This document shows, in pieces, positions 1 through 8,317 of a DNA stretch of 38,998 nt. Under the pieces are notes generated by a model that ran no database searches, was not told the origin of the DNA, and saw nothing but the letters and a program-made list of their open reading frames with translations. Source of the DNA: CAYLRF01 sp964385995 (GTDB lineage: Bacteria > Bacillota > Clostridia > Lachnospirales > Lachnospiraceae). How positions within the stretch are numbered: position 1 is the stretch's first letter; every line of letters begins with the position of its first letter. Position numbers and translations under genes: made by a program. The DNA is taken from assembly GCA_964385995.1 (NCBI GenBank), contig CAYLRF010000008.1:1-38998 (forward strand), written 5' to 3'.

Positions 1-180
1 TATTGCGAAAGACGGGTAAGTGAGCCGGACATATCGAGCATTACCCGGGGACGTGGCGCCACCCGTCCGGCGAAAATTCTGGACGCCGCGGGGGTTATCA
101 TTTATAATTCATCCGTGTATCGGCTTCGGGCAGAAATATCGTCCGCTAAGGTCCGGGAGATCGACTTCTATGACAGTTGA
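1..180 (+). CDS. 3' end of an unidentified upstream gene (partial)
   Basis: Frame 1 is open from the first base to a TGA at 178-180, giving 59 residues that end in ...KVREIDFYDS. The stop overlaps the TTG start of the next gene in a TTGA arrangement (177-180). Such 4-bp overlaps are typical of translationally coupled genes, and the next junction (746-749) has the same form. I do not recognise the family and name no function. A frame of this length can stay open by chance, so the call rests mainly on the overlap and the plausible protein composition. Confidence 0.5.
   Translation, partial: YCERRVSEPDISSITRGRGATRPAKILDAAGVIIYNSSVYRLRAEISSAKVREIDFYDS
80..108 (+). promoter_or_regulatory. possible sigma-A promoter upstream of the HD gene
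   Basis: TGGACG (80-85), a 17-bp spacer and a perfect TATAAT (103-108). The -35 box matches 4 of 6 consensus bases. It lies inside the probable upstream coding frame, so it may be an internal promoter or chance. Confidence 0.3.
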
Positions 181-749
181 AGGGACGTGAAACTACGGTG
201 GTGGAAGAAGCGATAGCGTTCGCGACGAAGGCGCATGAGGGACAGTTTCGCAAGGGTACTGACAGGCCGTTTATCGTGCATCCGCTCGAGGTGGGCGAGA
301 TAGTCGCGGGTATGACTTGCGACGAGGAAGTCATAGCGGCCGCCATTTTGCACGATACGATCGAGGACTGCGAAAACGTGACGGCGGATGATCTTAAGAA
401 GGCGTTCTCGGAGCGTGTCGCGCGCCTGGTCGAGATGGAGAGCGAGGATAAGTCAAAGACGTGGATGGAGCGCAAAAGCGCCACGATAAAAAGGCTCCCT
501 GACGCGCCGAAAGAGGTACAGATGATCGCGCTTTCCGACAAGCTCTCGAACATGCGCGACATAGACAGGGATTATCCCGCGGCGGGCGAAAAGCTCTGGC
601 AGCGTTTCAGGATGAAGGACAAGGATACGATAGGCTGGTATTACAGAGGAGTGGCGCGGGCATTGGAGAAATCCATGTCGGGTACGAAGGCATACGAGGA
701 ATATAAAAAGCTCGTTGACAGGCATTTCCCGGAACGCGGACAAATATGA
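177..749 (+). CDS. HD-domain (p)ppGpp hydrolase-like protein
   Basis: A 190-residue single-domain protein of the RelA/SpoT-type HD phosphohydrolase family, comparable to small alarmone hydrolases. Visible motifs are GQFRKGTDRPFIVHP (22-36), the metal-binding HD at 59-60 followed by ED (63-64), and SDKLSNMRDIDRDY from residue 120. No synthetase or TGS domain is present, so removal of the 3'-pyrophosphate from (p)ppGpp or a related nucleotide is the likely activity; the substrate is inferred. The TTG start at 177 is chosen because it overlaps the preceding stop. An in-frame GTG at 198 is the alternative. The stop overlaps the ATG of the next gene (ATGA, 746-749), tying it to the polysaccharide operon. 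An alarmone hydrolase at this position is unusual. Confidence 0.85.
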   Translation: MKGRETTVVEEAIAFATKAHEGQFRKGTDRPFIVHPLEVGEIVAGMTCDEEVIAAAILHDTIEDCENVTADDLKKAFSERVARLVEMESEDKSKTWMERKSATIKRLPDAPKEVQMIALSDKLSNMRDIDRDYPAAGEKLWQRFRMKDKDTIGWYYRGVARALEKSMSGTKAYEEYKKLVDRHFPERGQI

Positions 750-2968
750 AGATTAAACGCTTACAGCATTGGCAGATTATTGACATCGGTTTGGTCATCT
801 ATGACATTCTCGCGGTAAATTTATCCTACGCGCTGGCTTTGTGGGTGAGATTTGATTGCCGCATAAGCGCGATATCGGCGGAATATCGGAGGACATTTCT
901 GATATTCGCGCCGTTTTATACCGTGATATCCGTTTTTATATTTTGGAGAATGAAGCTTTATAACAGTATCTGGAGATTCGCCAGTTACAGCGAGCTTCTC
1001 CGCGTGGCCGCCGCCACGGTGCTCACTTTTATCGTCCAGTTAGCGGGGACGATGATTTTCTTTACGCGGATGCCCGTGACCTATTATATCTTAGGCGTGG
1101 TGATTCAGTTTTTCGCGGTGCTCGCGGTCAGGTTTTCCTACAGGATCGTACTTATGGAGCGCAGGCACAGAGAAAAGATCTCGGCTGAGGGAATCGTGCA
1201 TGTCATGCTTATCGGCGCGGGATCGGCGGGGCAGATGATCCTAAGAGACTCCGAGAAAGCCGATCAGACAAAGGAGAGGATCGTCTGTATCATAGACGAC
1301 AACAAAAATAAAGTCGGCCGGTACATAGACGGGGTTCCGGTGGTCGGCACCAGAGATGACATACCCGCGAATGTCGAAAAATACAACATTCGAAAGATCT
1401 ACATCGCCATCCCTTCGGCTCCGCAAAAGGACAGGAAGGAAATATTGGAAATATGCAGGGACACGGGCTGCGAACTTTTAAATCTCCCCGGTATTTACCA
1501 GCTTCTTGAGGGTTCCGTGACAGTGAGCCGCATGAAGAAGGTGTCGGTGGAGGATCTTCTCGGAAGAGAGCCCATCAAGGTTTGCAGTGATGAGATCCTC
1601 GAGGCGGTGAGGGGAAGGACGGTGATGGTGACGGGCGGAGGCGGCTCCATCGGAAGCGAGCTTTGCCGTCAGCTTTCGGCGCACAGTCCGAAGCTTCTTA
1701 TCATATTCGATGTTTACGAAAACGGCGCTTACGACATCCAGCAGGAGCTTTTAAGGAATTGGCCGAATCTCAATCTGAAAGTCCTTATCGGATCGGTTCG
1801 CGACAGCCGGAGACTGGACGAGGTATTTGGCAAATACAGGCCCGACATCGTCTATCACGCCGCGGCGCATAAGCACGTTCCTCTCATGGAAGACTCCCCA
1901 AATGAAGCCATAAAAAATAATGTGATCGGCACCTATAAGACCGCTTACGCCGCCATGCACAACGGCTGCGGCCGATTCATCCTCATAAGCACGGATAAGG
2001 CGGTCAATCCCACCAATATCATGGGAGCCAGCAAGCGCCTGTGCGAGATGGTCATACAGTCATTTGATTATATGATAAAGAAAGGCACGGCGGATAAAAT
2101 ACCCGCCCTTTTCGCGCATTCTCAGGGTATCGAGGAAGTTATGAGCGGGCAGGAGGACATGCGCGGCGGTACGGACGCGTCGGATTCAAAAGCCGCGCAT
2201 ATGACGGATGACGGGATGAGTACCGATTCATCGGTTATGTCCGAGGATGAAGAAAAAGCGGGGGACGGGGGAAAAGAGTCCCCGGGCGATATCAGGACAG
2301 AGTTTGTGGCGGTTCGTTTCGGCAATGTGCTCGGAAGCAACGGGAGCGTCATTCCCCTGTTTCGCAAGCAGATAGAGGCGGGCGGCCCGGTTACCGTGAC
2401 AGACCCGCGCGTTATCCGCTACTTTATGACTATTCCCGAGGCGGTAAGTCTCGTGCTGCAGGCCGGTGTCTACGCCAAGGGCGGAGAGATATTCGTCCTC
2501 GATATGGGAAGCCCGGTAAAGATCGACGATCTGGCGCGAAACCTCATAAAGCTCTCGGGCTTTAAACCGGGCGAGGATATTCGCATAGAATACACGGGAT
2601 TAAGGCCGGGGGAGAAGCTCTACGAGGAAAAACTTATGGACTCGGAAGGCCTGAAAAAGACCGCGAACAATCAGATCTATATAGGCTGTCCCGTGCCGTT
2701 TGACGCGGATGAGTTCTTAAGTCAGCTGAAGGTGCTCTTTGACGCCTGCTGTGACAACAGTGAAGATATCAAAGACATCGTGGCCGGGATGGTGCCCACA
2801 TATCGCCGTGAGACTAAGGAAGAAGATCTTAGCGACGAGGCGCGAAAGGCTAAGGCCCTGCTCGAGGAAGAGGGCGCTTCGAAAAAATACAGTGGGGGGG
2901 GGCGTTTCGGACGTCGCCGCGGCGGGCGAAAGCTAAGGAAAAGCCGCGCGCAGGAAGAGCGTAGGTAA
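746..2968 (+). CDS. membrane nucleotide-sugar 4,6-dehydratase/epimerase, FlaA1/CapD type
   Basis: A 740-residue protein. The N-terminal region has about four hydrophobic segments (residues 10-140), followed by a first Rossmann-like domain with GAGSAG near 155-160. A C-terminal SDR domain starts with TGGGGSIGSE near 294 and contains STDK at 415-418 and MGASK, as in membrane UDP-GlcNAc 4,6-dehydratases (PglF/WbpM/CapD). It probably makes a UDP-4-keto-6-deoxy-HexNAc at the inner face of the membrane. Two oddities stand out. Residues 458-517 are an acidic, Ser/Asp/Glu-rich insertion just before TEFVAVRFGNVLGS. The C-terminus is an Arg/Gly-rich basic tail encoded across a run of nine G (2894-2902). 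It overlaps the HD gene by 4 bp and precedes CapE. Family assignment is strong; the exact sugar product is not. Confidence 0.88.
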   Translation: MKIKRLQHWQIIDIGLVIYDILAVNLSYALALWVRFDCRISAISAEYRRTFLIFAPFYTVISVFIFWRMKLYNSIWRFASYSELLRVAAATVLTFIVQLAGTMIFFTRMPVTYYILGVVIQFFAVLAVRFSYRIVLMERRHREKISAEGIVHVMLIGAGSAGQMILRDSEKADQTKERIVCIIDDNKNKVGRYIDGVPVVGTRDDIPANVEKYNIRKIYIAIPSAPQKDRKEILEICRDTGCELLNLPGIYQLLEGSVTVSRMKKVSVEDLLGREPIKVCSDEILEAVRGRTVMVTGGGGSIGSELCRQLSAHSPKLLIIFDVYENGAYDIQQELLRNWPNLNLKVLIGSVRDSRRLDEVFGKYRPDIVYHAAAHKHVPLMEDSPNEAIKNNVIGTYKTAYAAMHNGCGRFILISTDKAVNPTNIMGASKRLCEMVIQSFDYMIKKGTADKIPALFAHSQGIEEVMSGQEDMRGGTDASDSKAAHMTDDGMSTDSSVMSEDEEKAGDGGKESPGDIRTEFVAVRFGNVLGSNGSVIPLFRKQIEAGGPVTVTDPRVIRYFMTIPEAVSLVLQAGVYAKGGEIFVLDMGSPVKIDDLARNLIKLSGFKPGEDIRIEYTGLRPGEKLYEEKLMDSEGLKKTANNQIYIGCPVPFDADEFLSQLKVLFDACCDNSEDIKDIVAGMVPTYRRETKEEDLSDEARKAKALLEEEGASKKYSGGGRFGRRRGGRKLRKSRAQEERR
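2894..2902 (+). repeat. poly-G tract, 9 G, in the CDS
   Basis: Nine consecutive G in the codons for the C-terminal Arg/Gly tail of the CapD-type protein. A one-base slip alters only about the last 25 residues: one frame ends after ten residues (VSDVAAAGES), the other gives a second basic tail. Confidence 0.9.
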
Positions 2969-2994
2969 GTCCGGAAAGGCCGTGGGACAATTTT

Positions 2995-4038
2995 ATGGAG
3001 GAAAGCATTTTTAACGGGAAGACTCTTCTTATCACGGGCGGCACGGGATCATTCGGCCATGCCGTTTTGGACAGGTTTACGGAGACGAACATAAAGGAAA
3101 TCCGCGTATTTTCCAGAGACGAAATGAAACAGGATGTCATGCGACATTTATATCAGAAGCGTCTGCCCGACAAACAAGCGAAGATCAAGTTTTACATCGG
3201 CGACGTGCGCGACATGGACAGCGTGCGAAACGCCATGCACGGGGTGGATTACATATTTCACGCGGCAGCCTTAAAACAGGTGCCTTCCTGCGAATTTTTC
3301 CCGACGGAGGCCGTGAAGACCAATGTGCTGGGCACGGACAACGTGCTTACGGCCGCCATTTCGGAAGGAGTGAAAAAAGTCATCTGCCTCTCGACGGACA
3401 AAGCCGCCTATCCGGTGAACGCCATGGGTGAGTCAAAGGCCCTGATGGAGAAGGTGGCGGTGGCCAAATCGCGTACTGTTCCGCCGGATAAGACGAGTAT
3501 CTGCTGTACGCGCTACGGCAATGTCATGTGCTCGCGGGGTTCGGTCATTCCCCTTTTTGTAAGTCAGATAGAGGAGGGCAAGGAACTTACCGTGACCGAC
3601 CCTTCGATGACGCGGTTTATCATGAGTATCGATGAGGCGGTGGAGCTTGTGATGTACGCCTTCATGAACGCCGAATCGGGGGACATCATGGTGAGCAAGG
3701 CTCCCGCCTGTACGATAGGCACCCTCGCGCAGGCTGTCAAAGAGATATTCGGCGCGGATAATCCCGTAAAAATCATCGGTATCCGCCACGGCGAGAAAAT
3801 GCGAGAGACACTGCTTACGAATGAGGAATGCGTAAGCGCCGTCGACATGGGGCGCTTCTACCGGGTGCCGTGTGACAGGCGCGATTTAAATTACGACAAA
3901 TATTTCAGCGAGGGCGACGTCGGGCGCGATACGCTGACGGAGTTTAATTCCGATAACGCGAAACGGCTGAACGTAGAGCAGGTAAAGGCGAAATTACTGG
4001 AGCTTAAGTTCATAAGGGAGAAGCTGGCTTCGGTTTAG
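2995..4038 (+). CDS. capE: UDP-GlcNAc 4,6-dehydratase/5-epimerase (CapE/WbjB/FnlA)
   Basis: A 347-residue soluble extended SDR. The NAD(P)-binding motif is TGGTGSFG (14-21), and STDKAAYPVNAMGESK follows from residue 133. The MGESKALMEK form is characteristic of CapE-type inverting dehydratases. In the known pathway CapE converts UDP-GlcNAc to UDP-2-acetamido-2,6-dideoxy-beta-L-arabino-hexos-4-ulose, the first step to UDP-L-FucNAc. The assignment is reinforced by CapF and CapG homologues directly downstream in order. The ATG at 2995 has only a weak upstream Shine-Dalgarno (GTGGGA), but no better start is visible before the glycine-rich loop. It follows the CapD-type gene by 26 bp and is probably in the same transcript. 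Confidence 0.92.
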   Translation: MEESIFNGKTLLITGGTGSFGHAVLDRFTETNIKEIRVFSRDEMKQDVMRHLYQKRLPDKQAKIKFYIGDVRDMDSVRNAMHGVDYIFHAAALKQVPSCEFFPTEAVKTNVLGTDNVLTAAISEGVKKVICLSTDKAAYPVNAMGESKALMEKVAVAKSRTVPPDKTSICCTRYGNVMCSRGSVIPLFVSQIEEGKELTVTDPSMTRFIMSIDEAVELVMYAFMNAESGDIMVSKAPACTIGTLAQAVKEIFGADNPVKIIGIRHGEKMRETLLTNEECVSAVDMGRFYRVPCDRRDLNYDKYFSEGDVGRDTLTEFNSDNAKRLNVEQVKAKLLELKFIREKLASV

Positions 4039-4069
4039 TCATGCCTTACGGCGCTTAGGGCAAAAGCGG

Positions 4070-5164
4070 ATGAACATACTTATCACAGGCGCGGCGGGAT
4101 TTGTGGGAAGAAATCTCACCGAGACGCTGAAAAACATACGCGACGGCAAAGACCCGGGATACCCGGGCCTTACCGTGGATGACATATACGAATGCGGTGC
4201 CGACACGCCCCGGGAAAAACTGGAGGAATATTGCCGCGAGGCGGATTTCGTGTTTCATCTCGCGGGGGTGAACCGTCCGGAGGATGAATCCGGGTATATG
4301 AAGGGAAATTTCGGATTTACCCGCGAGCTTCTCGATACACTCTCCAGGTACGGCGGCGGATGTCCGGTCATGCTCGCCTCGTCCGCGCAGGCGGCGCTTT
4401 CAAATCCTTACGGGATAAGTAAGAAGGCGGCGGAGGATCTCGTTTTCTCATACGGGAAAACACATGACACTCCCGTCTTTATCTACCGATTCCCAAACAT
4501 CTTCGGCAAATGGTGCCGNNNNNNNNNNNNNNNNNNNNNNNNNNNNNNNNNNNNNNNNNNNNNNNNNNNNNNNNNNNNNNNNNNNNNNNNNNNNNNNNNN
4601 NNNNNNNNNNNNNNNNNNGACGCGGCGTACTTTCAGGTACCTGTAACATATCGGGAAAAACTTGGTTACATCGCGGGTCTTCTTTATATGTTCGACGAGC
4701 AGACGGATTCGCTTTTGATACATGAAATCCCCGACGGCTCGTTTGAGAAAAAGCTTTATTCCACGTTCCTTTCTTATCTGCCGCCGGAAAAGATGAGATT
4801 TCCCCTTCGGACGAACACGGACGCGAGGGGAAGTTTTACCGAACTTTTAAAGACCGAGAAGACGGGACAGGTAAGCGTAAATGTCACGAAGCCGCGGGCC
4901 ACGAAGGGCGGGCACTGGCACCACTCGAAATGCGAGATCTTCGCGGTGGTTTCGGGACAGGCGCTGATTCGCGAGCGCAAAGTCGGCACCGATGAAGTCA
5001 TGGAGTTTCCTGTGAGCGGTAAGCGCCCTGAAGCGGTACGCATACTGCCGGGTTATACGCACGAGATCACGAACATATCCGACACAGAGGATCTCGTGAC
5101 CGTCATGTGGGCCAGTGAGAGATTCGACCCCGAAAAACCCGACACGTATCCAGAGAAAGTATGA
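4070..5164 (+). CDS. capF: CapF: SDR reductase plus cupin, interrupted by a 100-N gap
   Basis: The N-terminal half is an SDR with GAAGFVG (7-13) and the catalytic YGISK (Tyr-x3-Lys). The C-terminal 120 residues are a cupin with GHWHHSKCEIF and GYTHEITN, matching the zinc-binding cupin of CapF/WbjC/FnlB. In the pathway CapF acts on the CapE product (C-3 epimerisation and C-4 reduction) to give UDP-2-acetamido-2,6-dideoxy-L-talose. Bases 4519-4618 are N, removing the stretch just after NIFGKWC. Frame is kept across the gap and the nominal 364 residues is near the family size, but a 100-N run is a placeholder, so true length is unknown. Unlike the second gap, the flanks share no overlap. It lies 31 bp after capE. 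Confidence 0.9.
   Translation: MNILITGAAGFVGRNLTETLKNIRDGKDPGYPGLTVDDIYECGADTPREKLEEYCREADFVFHLAGVNRPEDESGYMKGNFGFTRELLDTLSRYGGGCPVMLASSAQAALSNPYGISKKAAEDLVFSYGKTHDTPVFIYRFPNIFGKWCXXXXXXXXXXXXXXXXXXXXXXXXXXXXXXXXXXDAAYFQVPVTYREKLGYIAGLLYMFDEQTDSLLIHEIPDGSFEKKLYSTFLSYLPPEKMRFPLRTNTDARGSFTELLKTEKTGQVSVNVTKPRATKGGHWHHSKCEIFAVVSGQALIRERKVGTDEVMEFPVSGKRPEAVRILPGYTHEITNISDTEDLVTVMWASERFDPEKPDTYPEKV
4519..4618. other. assembly gap (100 N) inside capF
   Basis: Exactly 100 N, the usual placeholder for a scaffold gap of unknown size. The flanking bases show no shared end sequence, so real sequence is missing. Confidence 0.97.
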
Positions 5165-5214
5165 TCGGTAAATCCGCCCGACAAATAAATTCACAAGAGG
5201 AATCGGAAAAGTAA

Positions 5215-6402
5215 ATGTGTGAGAATACAGACACTCTCGGCCGGGGCGCCGCGTTTAAAAATGACGGCAGACTTAAGCTTCTTATCATAGTGGGTACGAG
5301 GCCGGAGATCATCCGCCTGTCTGAGGTTATCAAAAAATGCCGCGTATATTTCGACGTCATTTTGGCGCATACCGGGCAGAATTACGATTATAACTTAGGC
5401 GGCATATTTTTCGACGATTTGAACCTTTCGGGACCTGAGGTATACATGAACGCCGCGGGCGATAATCCGGGAGAGACTATAGGAAATATCCTGCGTGAAA
5501 GCTACAGGCTGATGACAAGCGTATCTCCGGACGCGCTTCTCATACTCGGCGATACGGACAGCTGCCTCTCGGCCATAGCCGCCAAGCGTCTGCACATCCC
5601 CATTTTCCATATGGAAGCCGGCAACAGGTGCAAAGACGAGTGTGTGCCGGAGGAGACGAACAGGCGTATCGTCGATATCATCTCTGACGTGAATCTTCCC
5701 TACTCGGAGTGCGCGAGGCGATATCTGGCGGAATGCGGCTTCCCGAAGGAGAGGACCTTCGTGACGGGTAGTCCCATGCCCGAGGTGCTGCGCGCGCATT
5801 TGTCTAAGATAGAAAAGTCAGACGTATGCGCGCGGCTTGGTCTTAAGGAGGGCAGATATATATTGCTGTCCGCGCACCGCGAGGAAAATATGGAGGATGA
5901 GAAGAACTTTACCTCGCTTTTTTGCGCTGTAAACGCTCTCGCGGCCAAATACGATATGCCGGTGCTTTATTCCTGCCATCCGAGGTCGGCGAAACGTCTG
6001 GAAGGGAGCAAATTTAAGACGGACCCGCGGATAATGCTTCACGAGCCGCTAAATTTCACGGATTACAACTGTCTTCAGACGCGGGCCTTCGCGGTGGTAT
6101 CAGACAGCGGGACACTGCCGGAGGAGGCGGCTTTCTTCGCCTCTGTGGGAAAACCCTTCGCTGCGGTATGCGCGCGCACGTCCACGGAACGCCCCGAGGC
6201 GATGGAGAGAGGTTGCTTCACGCTGGGAGGCATCCGAAAGGAGACACTGCTTCCCGCAGTGGAGACGGCCCTTCGCATGAAAAAGGACGGATTTACGCCT
6301 TCGCCCGTGCCCGACTATCGGGATGAGAATGTCTCGTCAAAAGTGGTAAACATCATTCAAAGCTTCACCGAAGTCGTAAATAAGACGGTGTGGGGAAAAT
6401 AA
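5215..6402 (+). CDS. capG: UDP-N-acetylglucosamine 2-epimerase family (CapG/WbjD/FnlC)
   Basis: A 395-residue non-hydrolysing UDP-GlcNAc 2-epimerase homologue of the GT-B-like fold. Visible motifs are GTRPE (27-31), HTGQNYD (52-58), GDTDS (112-116), HMEAGNRC (132-139), PEETNRR (145-151), SAHREEN and SDSGTLPEEA. After CapE and CapF, the expected role is C-2 epimerisation of UDP-L-TalNAc-type product to UDP-L-FucNAc, completing the precursor for a capsule or wall polysaccharide. A plain UDP-GlcNAc/UDP-ManNAc epimerase (MnaA) is the alternative, but the TSTERPEA segment and gene order favour CapG. The start ATG has AGAGGAA about 12 nt upstream. About 20 residues precede the first strand. Confidence 0.9.
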   Translation: MCENTDTLGRGAAFKNDGRLKLLIIVGTRPEIIRLSEVIKKCRVYFDVILAHTGQNYDYNLGGIFFDDLNLSGPEVYMNAAGDNPGETIGNILRESYRLMTSVSPDALLILGDTDSCLSAIAAKRLHIPIFHMEAGNRCKDECVPEETNRRIVDIISDVNLPYSECARRYLAECGFPKERTFVTGSPMPEVLRAHLSKIEKSDVCARLGLKEGRYILLSAHREENMEDEKNFTSLFCAVNALAAKYDMPVLYSCHPRSAKRLEGSKFKTDPRIMLHEPLNFTDYNCLQTRAFAVVSDSGTLPEEAAFFASVGKPFAAVCARTSTERPEAMERGCFTLGGIRKETLLPAVETALRMKKDGFTPSPVPDYRDENVSSKVVNIIQSFTEVVNKTVWGK

Positions 6403-6407
6403 TCGGC

Positions 6408-7586
6408 ATGGATACGCTTTCACCCGAAGAAGATTTTTTAATTTCCGTCATAAAAGCCCTTCTAAACGGCTCCGAGCGCGTGGCGGCCCGGGATACGGGC
6501 GCGGATCCCTTAAAGCTCGTAAATATCGCCGCTCGTCACAAAGTGGAGCATCTTATCTACTACGCCGCGCGTATGTTTCCGGATGAAGTTTCGGTGCCGG
6601 AAGATCTCGCGAATGCATTAAGAAAAAAAACTGTGGGCATACTGGTCCTTGACGCCAGACAGCGCGAAGAAAAAGAACGGGTGCTGGGTGCCTTCGATAA
6701 AAACGGCCTTTACTGTATACCGTTAAAAGGCGCGGTTACAAAGGATTACTACCCCAAGAGCGAGTGGCGCACCATGGCCGACTTGGATTTTCTTTACAGG
6801 GCCTCTCAGCATAAGGAGGTAAGACGGCTCCTGTCCTCGATGGGATATACCGATTTTACGTCGGGACTTAAGCATGACATCTATGCCGACAGCCGCCATA
6901 TGGAGATAGAGATGCACCGGACGCCTGTGCCGGCGGATTCGAGGTTCGCGTCTTATTACGGCGATGTCTGGGAAAAATCCGTCAAAGAGTGGGATCGCGG
7001 CTTCGTTCGCCGGATGAGCCTTGATGAGCAATACATATATACCATGGTTCATCTTTACGGTCATTTTGCGGACGGCGGAATCGGCGTCAGATTCGTGATG
7101 GATATATATGTCTTCCTCTTAAGAGGAGGCATGGATGAAGATTACATTCACGGGGTATTTGAGCGTCTTGACATCGCCGAATTCGCGGACAATATAAAGG
7201 CGCTCGCGCTGACGTGGTTCGGTAAAACGCCGCCGCATCTTTCGCCGGAGCGGCAGAGGCTTATAGGAGAGCTTGGGAAATTTGTCATGGGCGGCGGTTT
7301 ATACGGAAATTCCGACACCGCTGTCGATCTCGCCGCCGCGAGGGAGGGCAAATCGGGGTATCTTTTAAGAGTGCTTTTTCCCGGATACGAATCGATGGTC
7401 TCTCTCTATCCGTGGCTTGATAGGAAGAAATACCTGCTTCCCTTCGCGTGGGCGGTCAGGATAATAAGAACGCTTCTTTTCAGGAAAGAAAGTGTCCGCA
7501 AAGGGGTGAAAACGGTAAAAAGCGGGGACGCCGAGAGAGGTAAGAGGGTCCTTGAGTTTTACCGCAGATGCGGCGCCGGAGATTAG
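6408..7586 (+). CDS. nucleotidyltransferase-like protein (NTP_transf_5 type)
   Basis: About 392 residues, resembling the uncharacterised nucleotidyltransferase family found in bacterial polysaccharide loci. The signature is LKGAV about 18 residues before the metal-binding-like MADLDFL, comparable to the LKG...D-x-D pattern of the family. The substrate is unknown. I place the start at ATG 6408 because GGGGA lies about 10 nt upstream; a GTG at 6390 would add six residues and overlap capG by 13 bp. No transmembrane segment is evident. Being last but one in the sugar operon suggests a role in modifying or assembling the polysaccharide, but this is inferred from context only. Confidence 0.75.
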   Translation: MDTLSPEEDFLISVIKALLNGSERVAARDTGADPLKLVNIAARHKVEHLIYYAARMFPDEVSVPEDLANALRKKTVGILVLDARQREEKERVLGAFDKNGLYCIPLKGAVTKDYYPKSEWRTMADLDFLYRASQHKEVRRLLSSMGYTDFTSGLKHDIYADSRHMEIEMHRTPVPADSRFASYYGDVWEKSVKEWDRGFVRRMSLDEQYIYTMVHLYGHFADGGIGVRFVMDIYVFLLRGGMDEDYIHGVFERLDIAEFADNIKALALTWFGKTPPHLSPERQRLIGELGKFVMGGGLYGNSDTAVDLAAAREGKSGYLLRVLFPGYESMVSLYPWLDRKKYLLPFAWAVRIIRTLLFRKESVRKGVKTVKSGDAERGKRVLEFYRRCGAGD

Positions 7587-7626
7587 GATAGGTGCCGGCC
7601 GTGAACCGTGACGATAAAAAAGTGAT

Positions 7627-8253
7627 ATGGGACAATTCTTCGACATAATCAAAATTTTTCTGACCGACGTGCTGAACGCCTTTTACCAGCCCTTCTGGTT
7701 CGCGCTGACGCTGGCGGTGCTCTTTACGATGGTTTACGGATCTTATCCGAGCCTTAAGGAAGCCGTGAAAAAATGGTGGAAACGCTTCCGCACGGATGCA
7801 TCGTTTCGCCGGATGTTTCTGTTTGCCTTTTGTCTGGCGCTCATACTTTTTCGTACCCTGTACGGCCGAGGCGCCCAGAAAAATCCGCTCGAGGATGTCA
7901 TCGGAAGCTTTGACCTGAATATCGAAAACGGCGAGTCCGCCATGGAATCCATCGAGAACATCCTGCTTTTCATACCGTTTTCGTTTGCCTTCCAATTGGC
8001 TTTTAAGAACCGTCTGCGCAATGAAAGAGCGGGATTTTTAAGGACCGCGTGGCTTTCGGCGAAGGCGTCATTTCTCACGTCATTTGCCATAGAGATGTTA
8101 CAGCTGATCTTTCGGGTCGGCACGTGGCAGCTCTCCGATCTTTTCTTTAATACGCTGGGAGGTCTTACGGGCGGTCTTATGTTTTGGTGCGTATACAGAC
8201 TGCGCCGACTTTTCGGGCGGCTTTACGGGAAGGTCCGCGGCCGAAAAATTTGA
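7627..8253 (+). CDS. VanZ-family membrane protein
   Basis: A 208-residue membrane protein with hydrophobic segments near 20-40, 62-80, 115-130, 145-165 and 175-195. The VanZ pattern is recognisable: ENILLFIPFSF, a following SFAIEMLQL segment, and SDLFFNTLGGLTGG. VanZ-family proteins are linked to glycopeptide tolerance or envelope biogenesis in some bacteria, but their biochemical role is unclear. It lacks a good Shine-Dalgarno, which fits translation from the tail of the polysaccharide operon. The next gene's promoter begins one base after its stop codon, suggesting this is the operon's last gene. Confidence 0.82.
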   Translation: MGQFFDIIKIFLTDVLNAFYQPFWFALTLAVLFTMVYGSYPSLKEAVKKWWKRFRTDASFRRMFLFAFCLALILFRTLYGRGAQKNPLEDVIGSFDLNIENGESAMESIENILLFIPFSFAFQLAFKNRLRNERAGFLRTAWLSAKASFLTSFAIEMLQLIFRVGTWQLSDLFFNTLGGLTGGLMFWCVYRLRRLFGRLYGKVRGRKI

Positions 8254-8282
8254 TGGACTTTCGCGGACTTCGTTGCTATAAT
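8254..8282 (+). promoter_or_regulatory. extended -10 sigma-A promoter for the cpsB-type gene
   Basis: TGGACT (8254-8259), 17-bp spacer, TATAAT (8277-8282) preceded by TGc, giving an extended -10. It starts immediately after the VanZ stop and lies 35 bp before the next start codon. Confidence 0.75.
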
Positions 8283-8317
8283 GGTCTGCGTGTTGCGCCA
8301 AGGAGGGGGAACACGGC

